Below are positions 1 through 8,511 of a stretch of DNA of 64,000 nucleotides, piece after piece. The DNA is taken from the NCBI GenBank assembly GCA_913778085.1, contig CAJYXJ010000014.1:124001-188000 (forward strand), in the 5' to 3' direction. The stretch comes from an uncultured Chryseobacterium sp. Lineage in GTDB: Bacteria; Bacteroidota; Bacteroidia; Flavobacteriales; Weeksellaceae. The position numbers were made by a program, and so were the translations under genes. The notes under the pieces are model-generated. The model was not told the DNA's origin. It ran no database searches and saw only the letters and a program-made list of their open reading frames with translations. The stretch's first letter is position 1. Each line of letters starts with the position of its first letter.

Positions 1-449
1 AAATACTCGTGCTTTTTACCTCCAAACTGAATATGATAATATGGATGAATGTAAGAGAAGGCTAGCTCTCTCTCTTCTTTATCAAGGTGCCAAGTGCAAC
101 AATATTCTTTTTTTTGATTTTGTTCCGATTTAAAAAGGCTCACTTTCAAATCTAATGTATATTTAAAAAGTGGGTCTATTTTATCACTTAAAGTGTCCTT
201 TAACGCAAGTCTATTTTCCAAATCAATTTTACAAAAATGCATTTCATCTGGTTTTGCACCCGCAATTGCGCCTTTTAAATAAATACTAAAATTCTCTAAC
301 CGGTAATCAACCAAGTCTTTTGGGCTATTTTCTACTGTTTCAATTAAATTATTCAAACCAGTGAAATCACCATGGATATCATTTTCTGATATTATCTCTA
401 AAAGAAATTTCACGTCTTTCACATAATTTCTACGGCTCCATATTTCCAT
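1..449 (-). CDS. Unknown protein, third gene of GHKL-kinase/receiver operon (C-terminus beyond window)
   Basis: An open frame begins with ATG at 449 and runs off the left edge without a stop, giving about 149 residues. It starts three bases after the stop of the receiver gene, so it is almost certainly translationally linked to it. The visible protein has no signal peptide and no membrane segment. The first half is mixed charged helix. The second half contains two adjacent cysteines followed by Thr-Trp-His-Leu-Asp, then a conserved-looking SYIHPYYHIQFGGKKHEY stretch rich in His, Tyr and Gly, which could be a catalytic or ligand-binding loop. I do not recognise the family. Its position as the last gene of a signalling operon suggests it is the effector or output. 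Codon use is AT-rich, like the two genes upstream. Confidence 0.75.
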   Translation of the reverse strand, partial: MEIWSRRNYVKDVKFLLEIISENDIHGDFTGLNNLIETVENSPKDLVDYRLENFSIYLKGAIAGAKPDEMHFCKIDLENRLALKDTLSDKIDPLFKYTLDLKVSLFKSEQNQKKEYCCTWHLDKEERELAFSYIHPYYHIQFGGKKHEY

Positions 450-452
450 ATA

Positions 453-1505
453 TTATAAATATTTGCGCATTTCTTTTCTATCTAAATCACTTATAATTTT
501 ACTATATATATCAATATCGTCTAAGTAACCATCTATGGAAATGTAGTCTTTATCCTGCCAAGGTTTAAAATCTTCTTCTAATAATTCTATTCCATCAAAA
601 GGATCTAATGGAAGTTTTGTGTGTTTACAAATAGTCCAATAATTACTACTCAAGTTCTTATCGCTAGAAGTTACAACATTCAAATCTAAACCTGTTTTTT
701 CATTTATTTTTTTTACTCGTTCTTCAGCATTAAAATGTCTTAGTGAATATTTTTCATCAATTTTTAACATCCACCAATTATCAATTTTTGACATCCACCA
801 TCGGTTATATACTTCTGAAAATACACCTTTATACTTACAATCAGATATTTCCTCTATCAGTTTTACCCAGTTATTTGATTCTTTACTAACTCCAAGTCTG
901 GCAGATAAAATATCTTCTCCGATTAGTAAACCTGAACATCGGATTACATGCTCAAAGATAAACCTACTATATTCATAAACTGATTGATTACTATCATTTA
1001 AATAAATAAATAGTTTTGAATGAATTAAATTTTCTTCTATTTCTAATATTTTCGGTAAATCAAATTTTACTTCTAATATCTTTCTATAAGCTTTTACAAA
1101 TGCAATACATTTATTAATAAATTTCTGTGTATATTTTTTTGTTGCATTATCTTTCGTGATAGCATAATCAAAAAGGTCATGGCTTGTATAGTCTTTTCTA
1201 TAAGAATTAACAATGTTATCCTTATTAGACATTAATACAATAGGTCTTTCTTTGAGACCTTCAACAGCGGTCAATGATCTTAAAGTAGAGGCTATCGACG
1301 GAGCATTGCAATATTTTAGATTAGATCCTTCTGTTAAAATATAGTCTAGTAATACTAAATCTGGATTTACTGTTTTTATATCATTTATAATCAAATCAAT
1401 GTTATCAGAAGGAGGAAGAGACGTTATATTAAAATTTTCTCTTTCAAAAGTGAGATTTCTAGTTTCTGCTTCTAAATCTTCTATATATAATATTTTATAA
1501 GCCAT
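453..1505 (-). CDS. Response-regulator receiver protein with unknown C-terminal domain
   Basis: The 350-residue protein begins with a receiver fold: an early acidic pair in ILYIEDLEAE, the predicted phosphoacceptor Asp54 in DLVLLDYIL, a Ser after beta-4 (VLMSNKDN) and a Lys after beta-5 (YAITKDN). From about residue 150 to the end there is a helical, charged region with no DNA-binding motif I can identify, so the output is probably not transcription. Its start overlaps the end of the kinase-like gene (stop at 1495), which is strong evidence of translational coupling and a functional pair. The expected job is to receive phosphate from the adjacent double-GHKL protein. The C-terminal domain is unassigned. 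Confidence 0.8.
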   Translation of the reverse strand: MAYKILYIEDLEAETRNLTFERENFNITSLPPSDNIDLIINDIKTVNPDLVLLDYILTEGSNLKYCNAPSIASTLRSLTAVEGLKERPIVLMSNKDNIVNSYRKDYTSHDLFDYAITKDNATKKYTQKFINKCIAFVKAYRKILEVKFDLPKILEIEENLIHSKLFIYLNDSNQSVYEYSRFIFEHVIRCSGLLIGEDILSARLGVSKESNNWVKLIEEISDCKYKGVFSEVYNRWWMSKIDNWWMLKIDEKYSLRHFNAEERVKKINEKTGLDLNVVTSSDKNLSSNYWTICKHTKLPLDPFDGIELLEEDFKPWQDKDYISIDGYLDDIDIYSKIISDLDRKEMRKYL

Positions 1506-3798
1506 ATTTATCTAAATCTTTATCTGTAGCTGCGGGTACTTCGATACATATTGTAGTTGAATACCCATATTTTGGGTTATCTACAAATATTTTACCTCGA
1601 TAACTACTTAATATATCTTTTACTATTTTTAATCCTAGTCCTGTTCCAGTTATCTCATTTTTTGAATCTAAATCATCTAAAGTATTTGGGGACGATGTTG
1701 TGAAAAATTCTTCAAAGATACGATCTTTAATTTCTTCACTAATACCATCACCTGTATCAGAAAATCTAACAATTAGTTTATTTTCATTTTTACCACATTC
1801 AATATTGATTACTCCAATATTATTACTCCTTTTTATTGCCTTTTTTGAATTTGTAAATAAATTAAATAATATACTAGACCATTCCGATGGATGCATAGGG
1901 CAAGAGAATAAATAGTTCCCTACAATTTCCGGTTCTTCTAGTTTTATATCATTTTTAATTAAATCATTTTCAATTGTTTTCCAAAAAGTATTTATAGCTT
2001 TTTTTAAATCAATTGGTTTTAAGCTCCTGACAACATTTTGAGATATGACAGCATCAAAATAAGAAGTATAAGTATTAAATGATTCAATATTAGACTGTAG
2101 TAATGTTAACCTATTTAGTAGTATCTGATCATTATTTAGTTTTTCTATCAAAAAGCTAACATTTAAATCCATATTTAAAATATAATCTTTTACCTCATGT
2201 AAAAATAACCCGATTGTTAAACCTACACTACTTAACACCCGAAGCATTGATCTCTCTTTTAAAAGTTGATCTTTTTCTTCTTCTTGGGCTATGCGTAAAG
2301 CTTCAATTTCTTTTTTTACTTGGTCAATTTTTCTCTTTCTTCGCTTTTTTACCTCTATACTCCCTGATTCTTTTTCTAATTCTCTATCTAATTCTTCTAA
2401 TGTAAAAGCAATATTTTTTATTCTTACTTCAACAGTTTCATAAATTTTATTATTCACTGTTTGCCCCGAAACAATTTTAACATTTCTAACTTGCGCAATT
2501 TTTATTACGGCCGTCATTATTGTTCTATAGATAAAATTTCGTAATTGAATTAAAGCTTCATTTTCAACTAGTCCTTCTCTACTTGAGGTTTCATTAAAGT
2601 CATTATTTTCATCAATTAATTCAACAAAACCAAAAAAATTTAAATTTGAATGAACAGGTAGTATAGAACGTCGCTTAGTTGATTCATCTAATCCTACCCA
2701 ATCATTGTATGGCTCTCCATATGGCAATACTCTAAATCCATTTCTATAAAGTCGAATCCCTCCTTGAGTTCTTGCTAGCTTTCTAATACTAGTTTCTTGC
2801 ATCTTAGGAACCAAGTTCGAGTTATATATAAAGTAATAGGCTCTAAATTTAACATTTTTTAATTTAGAAAAAGGAACATCATCATTATCAGGATCACTAC
2901 TAATGTTTCCTATTTCGATTAAATTTAATTTCTTACTTTCTAATGAAAAAAGCCCATTTCCATTATTATCAACTTCTCCTTCGATTACAGCTGTAGCATG
3001 ATTATAAACCATAGTCTTTTCATCTGCAATATTTAATTGTCTTCCATTAATAATTTTTGAAAAATTGACTTTAAATCCTGGATCAATTGTATCGTCATCA
3101 TTTTCTTCTATTTCCGATAAAGGAAAAGGTTGTAATATATCTCCTACATAATTATATATTCTTTTTATTGATGCCTCAGACCATTTATCTTTTAAAAGTT
3201 CTATTTTGAGAATTGTTCCGGATTCTCTTGCCTTACTTATAGAATGAATTTTATTACTAACTGATAATAAATCAATATCATTAGAATAATCACTCCAATT
3301 TATTACAACAACCAAGGAATGGTTACTATTAGCTGTTTGTGTCGTTATAGTTAATTTTTCGCCTAACCTTTGAACGGCAAATCTACCAATTCCTTTTTGT
3401 CCTGCTCTTTTTCGCCTGTAAATATCAGATAATGGATTATGAATTTTTGCTGTTGATGAGATTCTCATAAAACCATTTATTAATTGATCTCTAGTCATTC
3501 CTGTACCATTATCTTCAATATATAATGTTCCACCAATACTATCTGAATTTTCAAATCTTATATTAACTTTCGTTGCATCTGCATCATAAGCATTTTTAAC
3601 TAATTCAGAAACTGCTGTTTCCTGTCTTGCTACTAGTTCACTGCCAAGTCTATCAATCACACCAGCATCAACACTAAAGCGAATATTATCATTATCAAAA
3701 GCTGCTAATTTCGTAGATAATTCTAAAATTTTCCCATAATTATTTGGTTCTTTTTTTAAAATTATTTCTAACTCTTCTCTTACTGATGCTTCGTCCAT
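1495..3798 (-). CDS. Double-GHKL ATPase: MutL/Hsp90-like N-terminus fused to histidine-kinase C-terminus
   Basis: The 767-residue cytosolic protein carries two separate GHKL ATP-binding domains. The first is MutL/Hsp90/MORC-like: ELVKNAYDADA near residue 66, DNGTGM near 97 and GQKGIGRFAV near 134. A long middle region leads into a charged coiled coil at about 465-510 rich in Lys and Glu. Next comes a histidine-kinase dimerisation-like helix with LFLHEVKDY near 528 (candidate phosphoryl His), then a kinase ATPase domain with an Asn box (LFNLFTNSKKA, about 655), DTGDGIS and GTGLGLKIVKDIL (about 725). No membrane or PAS segments are present, so the signal must be sensed inside the cell. It is the first gene of an operon with a receiver protein and an unknown protein. 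Such MutL-like/two-component fusions have been linked to genome-conflict islands; that role is inference here. Confidence 0.82.
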   Translation of the reverse strand: MDEASVREELEIILKKEPNNYGKILELSTKLAAFDNDNIRFSVDAGVIDRLGSELVARQETAVSELVKNAYDADATKVNIRFENSDSIGGTLYIEDNGTGMTRDQLINGFMRISSTAKIHNPLSDIYRRKRAGQKGIGRFAVQRLGEKLTITTQTANSNHSLVVVINWSDYSNDIDLLSVSNKIHSISKARESGTILKIELLKDKWSEASIKRIYNYVGDILQPFPLSEIEENDDDTIDPGFKVNFSKIINGRQLNIADEKTMVYNHATAVIEGEVDNNGNGLFSLESKKLNLIEIGNISSDPDNDDVPFSKLKNVKFRAYYFIYNSNLVPKMQETSIRKLARTQGGIRLYRNGFRVLPYGEPYNDWVGLDESTKRRSILPVHSNLNFFGFVELIDENNDFNETSSREGLVENEALIQLRNFIYRTIMTAVIKIAQVRNVKIVSGQTVNNKIYETVEVRIKNIAFTLEELDRELEKESGSIEVKKRRKRKIDQVKKEIEALRIAQEEEKDQLLKERSMLRVLSSVGLTIGLFLHEVKDYILNMDLNVSFLIEKLNNDQILLNRLTLLQSNIESFNTYTSYFDAVISQNVVRSLKPIDLKKAINTFWKTIENDLIKNDIKLEEPEIVGNYLFSCPMHPSEWSSILFNLFTNSKKAIKRSNNIGVINIECGKNENKLIVRFSDTGDGISEEIKDRIFEEFFTTSSPNTLDDLDSKNEITGTGLGLKIVKDILSSYRGKIFVDNPKYGYSTTICIEVPAATDKDLDKYGL

Positions 3799-4114
3799 TT
3801 AAGATTTTTTTTATAAGGAGATTAAAAATAAATAAAATGTAGTCTTTACCCTTTTTCAAATTATTTATTAAAATTTCCCCCATTGGTTATTAATACAAAT
3901 ATAAACATATTATAATAGCATAAAAATATCATGACCGATGAGTTGTAGTTGAAAGCGTTCGTTCAAATATTGACTTTACTACTTTCCCAACATGGATTTA
4001 TTGTGAACGGTTAGTATAATATTGTTAAGCAATCCTAATCCATCAATATTTAAAATATCCGTTTAATAATGAAATAAAAGACTATTTAGCATTATTAAGC
4101 ATTGTATATTTCCA
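3799..4114. other. AT-rich upstream region of the GHKL operon
   Basis: This stretch lies upstream of the minus-strand GHKL operon and should hold its promoter. I found no convincing TAnnTTTG box and no open reading frame of note. It is very AT-rich, like the operon itself. Confidence 0.4.
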
Positions 4115-4292
4115 TTATTGCATTTTTAATTCATCAATAAGTTCCACCGCCCATGAATTTGGGAATTTATCAATTAGCGAATAATAATGAAACTTCTCTG
4201 AAAGAACTTTCTTGCCTGTGTATAATACTGGGCTATTTGGCTTTTCATTAAGAAAGAAACTTAGGCTTTTGTTTGTAAACACTTCAATATTT
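4115..4292 (-). pseudogene. C-terminal fragment of a truncated gene at the island edge
   Basis: A minus-strand frame of about 57 codons ends with TAA at 4115-4117 and has no ATG; the frame is closed on its 5' side by a stop near 4293, directly at the start of the helicase gene. The peptide contains VLYTGKKVLSEKF and ends in DKFPNSWAVELIDELKMQ, with the feel of real protein rather than chance. It looks like the 3' end of a gene cut when the neighbouring AT-rich segment was inserted or when a deletion joined the two regions. The parent family is not recognised. Confidence 0.45.
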
Positions 4293-4311
4293 TATTACTT
4301 TTATTGCTACG

Positions 4312-6894
4312 ATGCAAAAAAACAATATCCCAAAATCTCAAGCCCTTTACATCGATGGTAAAGATAGGACCGATGAAATAGAAAGCTATACTTTCGAAGG
4401 GAACAAATGTTTGGTGATCTATAAAAACAATGGGAAGACGTATGCTTATCATCAGAAGAAAGTAAAAATCGTAAAGTCGGCCTTACAGAGTGTGGAGTCA
4501 GAGTCGGTTTTCAGTTATCTGAAGCAGATTGCGGAGGCGGTCGGGCTTACAACAGAGGAAGGCACTAATATCCTGGCTGATCACTACGACAAAATCCCTT
4601 TTATCCCGGAACATTCCGTTCTTTCGCACTACCTTAACCGGAAACAACCGGAAAAAGATCCGCACGCCTCTCCTATCGGGCTTTTTCCTTTCGGTTTTAA
4701 CCTGAGCCAGAAGAAAGGCGTGAATGAAGCATTCTCCCATCCCCTGAGCATCATCGAAGGCCCTCCGGGAACCGGGAAAACCCAGACCATCCTCAATATC
4801 ATTGCCAATGCGGTAATGAATAGTCAAAGTGTCGCGGTGGTTTCGAGCAATAATGCGGCTACCAAAAATGTTTTTGATAAGCTGGAGCGCAACGGCCTCT
4901 CTTTTATAGCCGCTCTTCTGGGAAACTCTGAAAAGAAGAAAGAATTCCTTGAGTCCCAGGCTGAGATCCCGGATCTGTCCGGCTGGCAGTTAACGGCAGA
5001 AGAAGCACACTCCCTTCAGGAGTCCAACACCCTGCTCTTTTCGCAACTTTCGGAAAAGCTTGAGCAACAAAACGAGTTGGCTCTGCTGAAGCGGCACATC
5101 GAAAATGTAGAAACCGAATACCGGCATTTCACCTCCTCCATAGCGGTACCGGCAGATCTGCGTTTTAAAAAGAACATCTCTTCCGGACAGCTTCTTTCCC
5201 TGTGGATCACGATTGAAGCGTATGAGGCGTCCGGCAAGAAATTCAACTGGTGGCGGAAACTGACCTTTCCTTTTCTCTATGGCGTACGGGACAAAACCTT
5301 TTATGAGCGGCCTTACCGGGAGTTGATCAGATCGGTTCAGGCTACCTATTATACCGTGAAAATTTCGGAGCTTACACTGAGGAAAGCGCAGCTGGAATCA
5401 GCATTGCAGGATTTTTCGTTCGGGGAGAAAATGAAAACCTATACGGAAATCTCGATGCAGCTCTTTAAACATGCTTTACATCAGAAATACCAGGAAAAAA
5501 AGCGTCCGCAATATACTGCCGGGGATCTGCATCTGAACTCAGAAGAATTCATCAGGGACTACCCGGTGATCCTCAGCACCGCCTACTCTCTCCGAAAAAG
5601 CCTTGACAAAAATACAGTTTATGATTTCGTCATCATCGACGAATGTTCGCAGGTCGATCTGGCCACGGGCGTGCTGGCCTTATCCTGTGCCAAAAAAGTG
5701 GTGATCGTAGGAGACCTGAAGCAGCTGCCCAACGTGGTGAATCCGGATACCGCCCTGAAAACAGATCTTATTTTCCAGTGCTACCAGCTTCCTGAAGCCT
5801 ATCGGTATTCCAGTCACAGCCTGCTTTCGTCGGTAACCGGATTATTTCCCGGGATCCCTAAAACGCTTTTACGGGAACATTACCGGTGCCATCCCCAAAT
5901 CATTGATTTCTGCAACCGGAAATTCTACCATAACCAACTGATTATTCTGTCCGAAGCCCAAACCGGCCGGGAGCCCCTGCTCGTTTACAGGACCGTCGCC
6001 GGAAATCATGCGCGGGACCGGATGAACCAGCGGCAGATCGATGTGATCGTAGAAGAGATTATCCCGCAGCAGAAACTGGAAACCGCAGACCTGGGCATCG
6101 TTACGCCCTACCGGAACCAGACCTCAGCCTTACAGCAGGCCTTCCAGGGAACATCCGTGAAAGCGGATACGGTAGATCAATTCCAGGGAAGGGAAAACGA
6201 TGTGATCATCCTTTCCACTGTGGATAATGAAATATCAGGCTTTACCGACCATCCCAACCGTCTGAATGTTGCCGTTTCAAGGGCCAAAGACCAACTGATA
6301 TTAGTGGTGAACGGGAATGAAAGTGAAAAAGACAACAACATCTCCGACCTGATCCGCTATATTGAATATCAGAATTTCACGGTTGTCCACAGTCAACTGC
6401 ATTCTATTTTCGATTACCTGTACAAAGGATATGAAGAGAAAAAGCAGGAGCTCTTATCCGGCCAGAAGCAAAAATCGGTATTCGACAGCGAGAACCTGAT
6501 GCATGTGCTGATCCGTGAAGTTCTGTCACAGAATGAATTTTCGAGGTATGATGCCGTCCTTCATCTTCCTCTTAGAAACCTAATCTCGGATTTTTCGAAG
6601 CTCAATGCCGAAGAAGAACAATATGCAAGGCATTATGCCACCCATCTGGACTTTGTCATTTATAACAAACTGGGTAAAAATCCGGTTCTGGCCATTGAAG
6701 TGGACGGCTACGAATATCACCGCAAAGGCAGCCGCCAAAACGAACGCGATGCCATGAAGAATAAGATCCTGGAAACCTACGGCCTTCCGCTGCTGCGGTT
6801 TTCGACGACGGGAAGCGGGGAAAGGGAGAAGCTGGTTGAGGCAGTTGTGAACAAAATTCCCGATTTTTTTCAGTTATTTTATTTCCTATCTTAA
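4312..6894 (+). CDS. Superfamily 1 DNA helicase with C-terminal DUF2726-type nuclease domain
   Basis: The 860-residue cytosolic protein has an SF1 helicase core: Walker A GPPGTGKT near residue 150, Walker B VIIDECSQ near 440, motif III-like VVIVGDLKQLPN, then HYRCHP, VDQFQGRENDVIILS and a LNVAVSRAKDQLILV box, as in UPF1/Dna2-like helicases. A long insertion between Walker A and B is helical. The last 120 residues contain LDFVIY, AIEVDGYEYH and a Lys/Arg-rich helix, matching DUF2726/Vsr-like PD-(D/E)XK nucleases (D, then ExD). It should unwind and cut nucleic acid. It is a single gene, in base composition like the rest of the chromosome and unlike the AT-rich operon to its left. A repair role or an anti-phage role are both possible. 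Confidence 0.85.
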   Translation: MQKNNIPKSQALYIDGKDRTDEIESYTFEGNKCLVIYKNNGKTYAYHQKKVKIVKSALQSVESESVFSYLKQIAEAVGLTTEEGTNILADHYDKIPFIPEHSVLSHYLNRKQPEKDPHASPIGLFPFGFNLSQKKGVNEAFSHPLSIIEGPPGTGKTQTILNIIANAVMNSQSVAVVSSNNAATKNVFDKLERNGLSFIAALLGNSEKKKEFLESQAEIPDLSGWQLTAEEAHSLQESNTLLFSQLSEKLEQQNELALLKRHIENVETEYRHFTSSIAVPADLRFKKNISSGQLLSLWITIEAYEASGKKFNWWRKLTFPFLYGVRDKTFYERPYRELIRSVQATYYTVKISELTLRKAQLESALQDFSFGEKMKTYTEISMQLFKHALHQKYQEKKRPQYTAGDLHLNSEEFIRDYPVILSTAYSLRKSLDKNTVYDFVIIDECSQVDLATGVLALSCAKKVVIVGDLKQLPNVVNPDTALKTDLIFQCYQLPEAYRYSSHSLLSSVTGLFPGIPKTLLREHYRCHPQIIDFCNRKFYHNQLIILSEAQTGREPLLVYRTVAGNHARDRMNQRQIDVIVEEIIPQQKLETADLGIVTPYRNQTSALQQAFQGTSVKADTVDQFQGRENDVIILSTVDNEISGFTDHPNRLNVAVSRAKDQLILVVNGNESEKDNNISDLIRYIEYQNFTVVHSQLHSIFDYLYKGYEEKKQELLSGQKQKSVFDSENLMHVLIREVLSQNEFSRYDAVLHLPLRNLISDFSKLNAEEEQYARHYATHLDFVIYNKLGKNPVLAIEVDGYEYHRKGSRQNERDAMKNKILETYGLPLLRFSTTGSGEREKLVEAVVNKIPDFFQLFYFLS

Positions 6895-6944
6895 GTCCAT
6901 CATTAAAATTTCCTGCAATAACAAATAGTTGCGAAGTCCAGTGC

Positions 6945-7048
6945 GGTTTTCCGCAAAACTGCGAATTAAGTATATGCGTAAAGTGAGATTTCTCGCCGGT
7001 CTTTTTCTCTGTGAATATTTTGGACTCAAACTTTATTTTTAAATACCT
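6945..7048 (-). pseudogene. Fragment related to the 89-aa orphan protein at 17.5 kb
   Basis: Read on the minus strand, this segment gives YLKIKFESKIFTEKKTGEK followed by SHFTHIL, almost the same as the C-terminal half of the intact small protein at 17522-17791 (DLKIKFESEIFTEKKTGEK then SYFTHIV). The upstream half of the gene and its promoter are missing and the reading frame runs on into unrelated sequence. It is therefore a dead partial copy. Confidence 0.7.
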
Positions 7049-7296
7049 GATCTAAAACTATTAGATACCTCCTTCTCATGTAATATTGCAGTTCAACAGT
7101 TTTACCCATATATTTCTTAATTCTAAAGATACAAACAGGCCAATTAGATAAAATAGCACAATTAGATGACTGCTCCATTTAAAACTAAATTCAAAACATT
7201 ACTCTTAACCTACTGTCCTGGATAATCGTAATGTTATTAGTTTATTTTTTGGAATAAAATAATAAAGTTGAAAAATTTTCCGTTCTATTATATTAA
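7049..7296. other. Intergenic, no gene seen
   Basis: AT-rich sequence between two gene remnants. No open frame, hairpin or promoter that I would defend. Confidence 0.4.
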
Positions 7297-7639
7297 TTAC
7301 AGCATATATTTATGAACAATAATGCTATCATTCTTATGAATACTGAAAATTAATTCACCTCTTTTTTTAATAATTGTATCACCTGCAGCTACTTCGGTCT
7401 TATATGAGCTCCACTATCTGTTATAATGATTACATTCACATGGTTTCTTCATAACTGGATGATATTCTTTCGTTTTGAACATTTCAGAGGTTATATGATG
7501 AAGGAGGTATTTCCACTACCAAAGACCACTCTTCCTCTGCAAGTCTTTTTGCATTATTTTGATGATCTATACGATTTGTGAAGAGAAAGAAAATCAGTAT
7601 GAGTATTAAACATATTATTGAGCCTATTTTGGTTTTCAT
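7297..7639 (-). pseudogene. Decayed small exported protein gene, possible immunity relic
   Basis: An ATG at 7639 opens a good N-terminal membrane or signal segment (MKTKIGSIICLILILIFFLF) and about 50 codons, ending at a stop. After a shift of frame the coding sense resumes (KEYHPVMKKPCECNHYN), meets an in-frame TAG, then reads GDTIIKKRGELIFSIHKND to a natural-looking TAA at 7297-7299. Two lesions in one short gene mark it as a pseudogene. It lies directly downstream of the RHS toxin operon and its lipoprotein, where spare or old immunity genes typically accumulate; that assignment is inference. Confidence 0.55.
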
Positions 7640-7713
7640 TTTACTTAATTTAGGTGACATCTACTTAAGTAATTTTGACAGCGATCTGTCTTTCCATTGG
7701 ATTGAATAACAAA

Positions 7714-7752
7714 AGATCCGTTTCACAACCAAAAAGTAAAACGGATTTTTTC
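7714..7752. terminator. Hairpin terminator downstream of the RHS operon
   Basis: The arms ATCCGTTT (7716-7723) and AAACGGAT (7739-7746) form a stem, followed on the plus strand by a run of Ts; the minus-strand side also ends in a T-rich stretch. It lies just past the end of the minus-strand toxin operon and may work in both directions. Confidence 0.6.
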
Positions 7753-7818
7753 TTATCTGCTATATGATGCAATCGTGCAGCAGCAGGTCATCTTGTACCT
7801 GCGTAGTAAGATTTTATT

Positions 7819-8505
7819 TTAGAAATTATTTATAATTTTCAAGGAGTCTATTATATTCCTTTTATAGTCTTTCAAAGAGATTTTTTCATCTCTATAATTA
7901 TACTTTTTTTCTATAATTTTTTGATTTGGACAATAAAATGACATTTTTATTCTATTTAGAAAAAATTCGTTATTCGTTTGTTTTATGAATATATCATATT
8001 CGAATTTACAACCCTGACCTTTATCTCCAATAAGGCTGAAGCCATCTTTTTCAGATCTTAAGAATTCACCTCCTTCCCACGTTGCACTTATTTCATTAGA
8101 AATTACATTTGCATATGTCCTGTAAATTCTACTTTCAGAACCGTCATTTTTTATAAAGACTAATAATCTGTCATTTATTTCTTTAGAATAGCATTCACTA
8201 AAGTTTCGTGTCATCGGAATCGAAGTGAAGGGATTTAAAATTGCAATAGTATCTGTGGCCCCATCATTATTAAAGTCATAAGGTATAAAGCTGCCAACTT
8301 CGTAGAAATTGGAAATTAATATTCCAAATCTTTTATAATATCCTTGTGCTAAATCAGAACAATGTTTAGATTTAGGATGAGAATATATCGATTTTAGGGT
8401 GTCAGTTTTAACTTTATTATCAGCTATTGATATTTTAACATTTTTCTTTGTACACGAAGCAATTAAAATAAGCAAAAAGCAAATCATTAAATTTTTGATA
8501 TTCAT
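7819..8505 (-). CDS. Lipoprotein, probable immunity protein of the RHS toxin
   Basis: The 228-residue protein starts with a lipoprotein signal (FLLILIASC), so the mature protein should be anchored by Cys at about residue 18 and face the periplasm or outer membrane. The rest is charged and mixed beta, with Asp-rich loops such as YDFNNDGATDT that resemble FG-GAP/EF-hand-like turns. It begins six bases after the stop of the RHS gene, the usual place for a cognate immunity gene. A periplasmic location fits the RHS tip, which looks like a peptidoglycan hydrolase. I do not recognise a named family. Immunity function is inferred from position and location. Confidence 0.7.
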   Translation of the reverse strand: MNIKNLMICFLLILIASCTKKNVKISIADNKVKTDTLKSIYSHPKSKHCSDLAQGYYKRFGILISNFYEVGSFIPYDFNNDGATDTIAILNPFTSIPMTRNFSECYSKEINDRLLVFIKNDGSESRIYRTYANVISNEISATWEGGEFLRSEKDGFSLIGDKGQGCKFEYDIFIKQTNNEFFLNRIKMSFYCPNQKIIEKKYNYRDEKISLKDYKRNIIDSLKIINNF

Positions 8506-8511
8506 AATATA

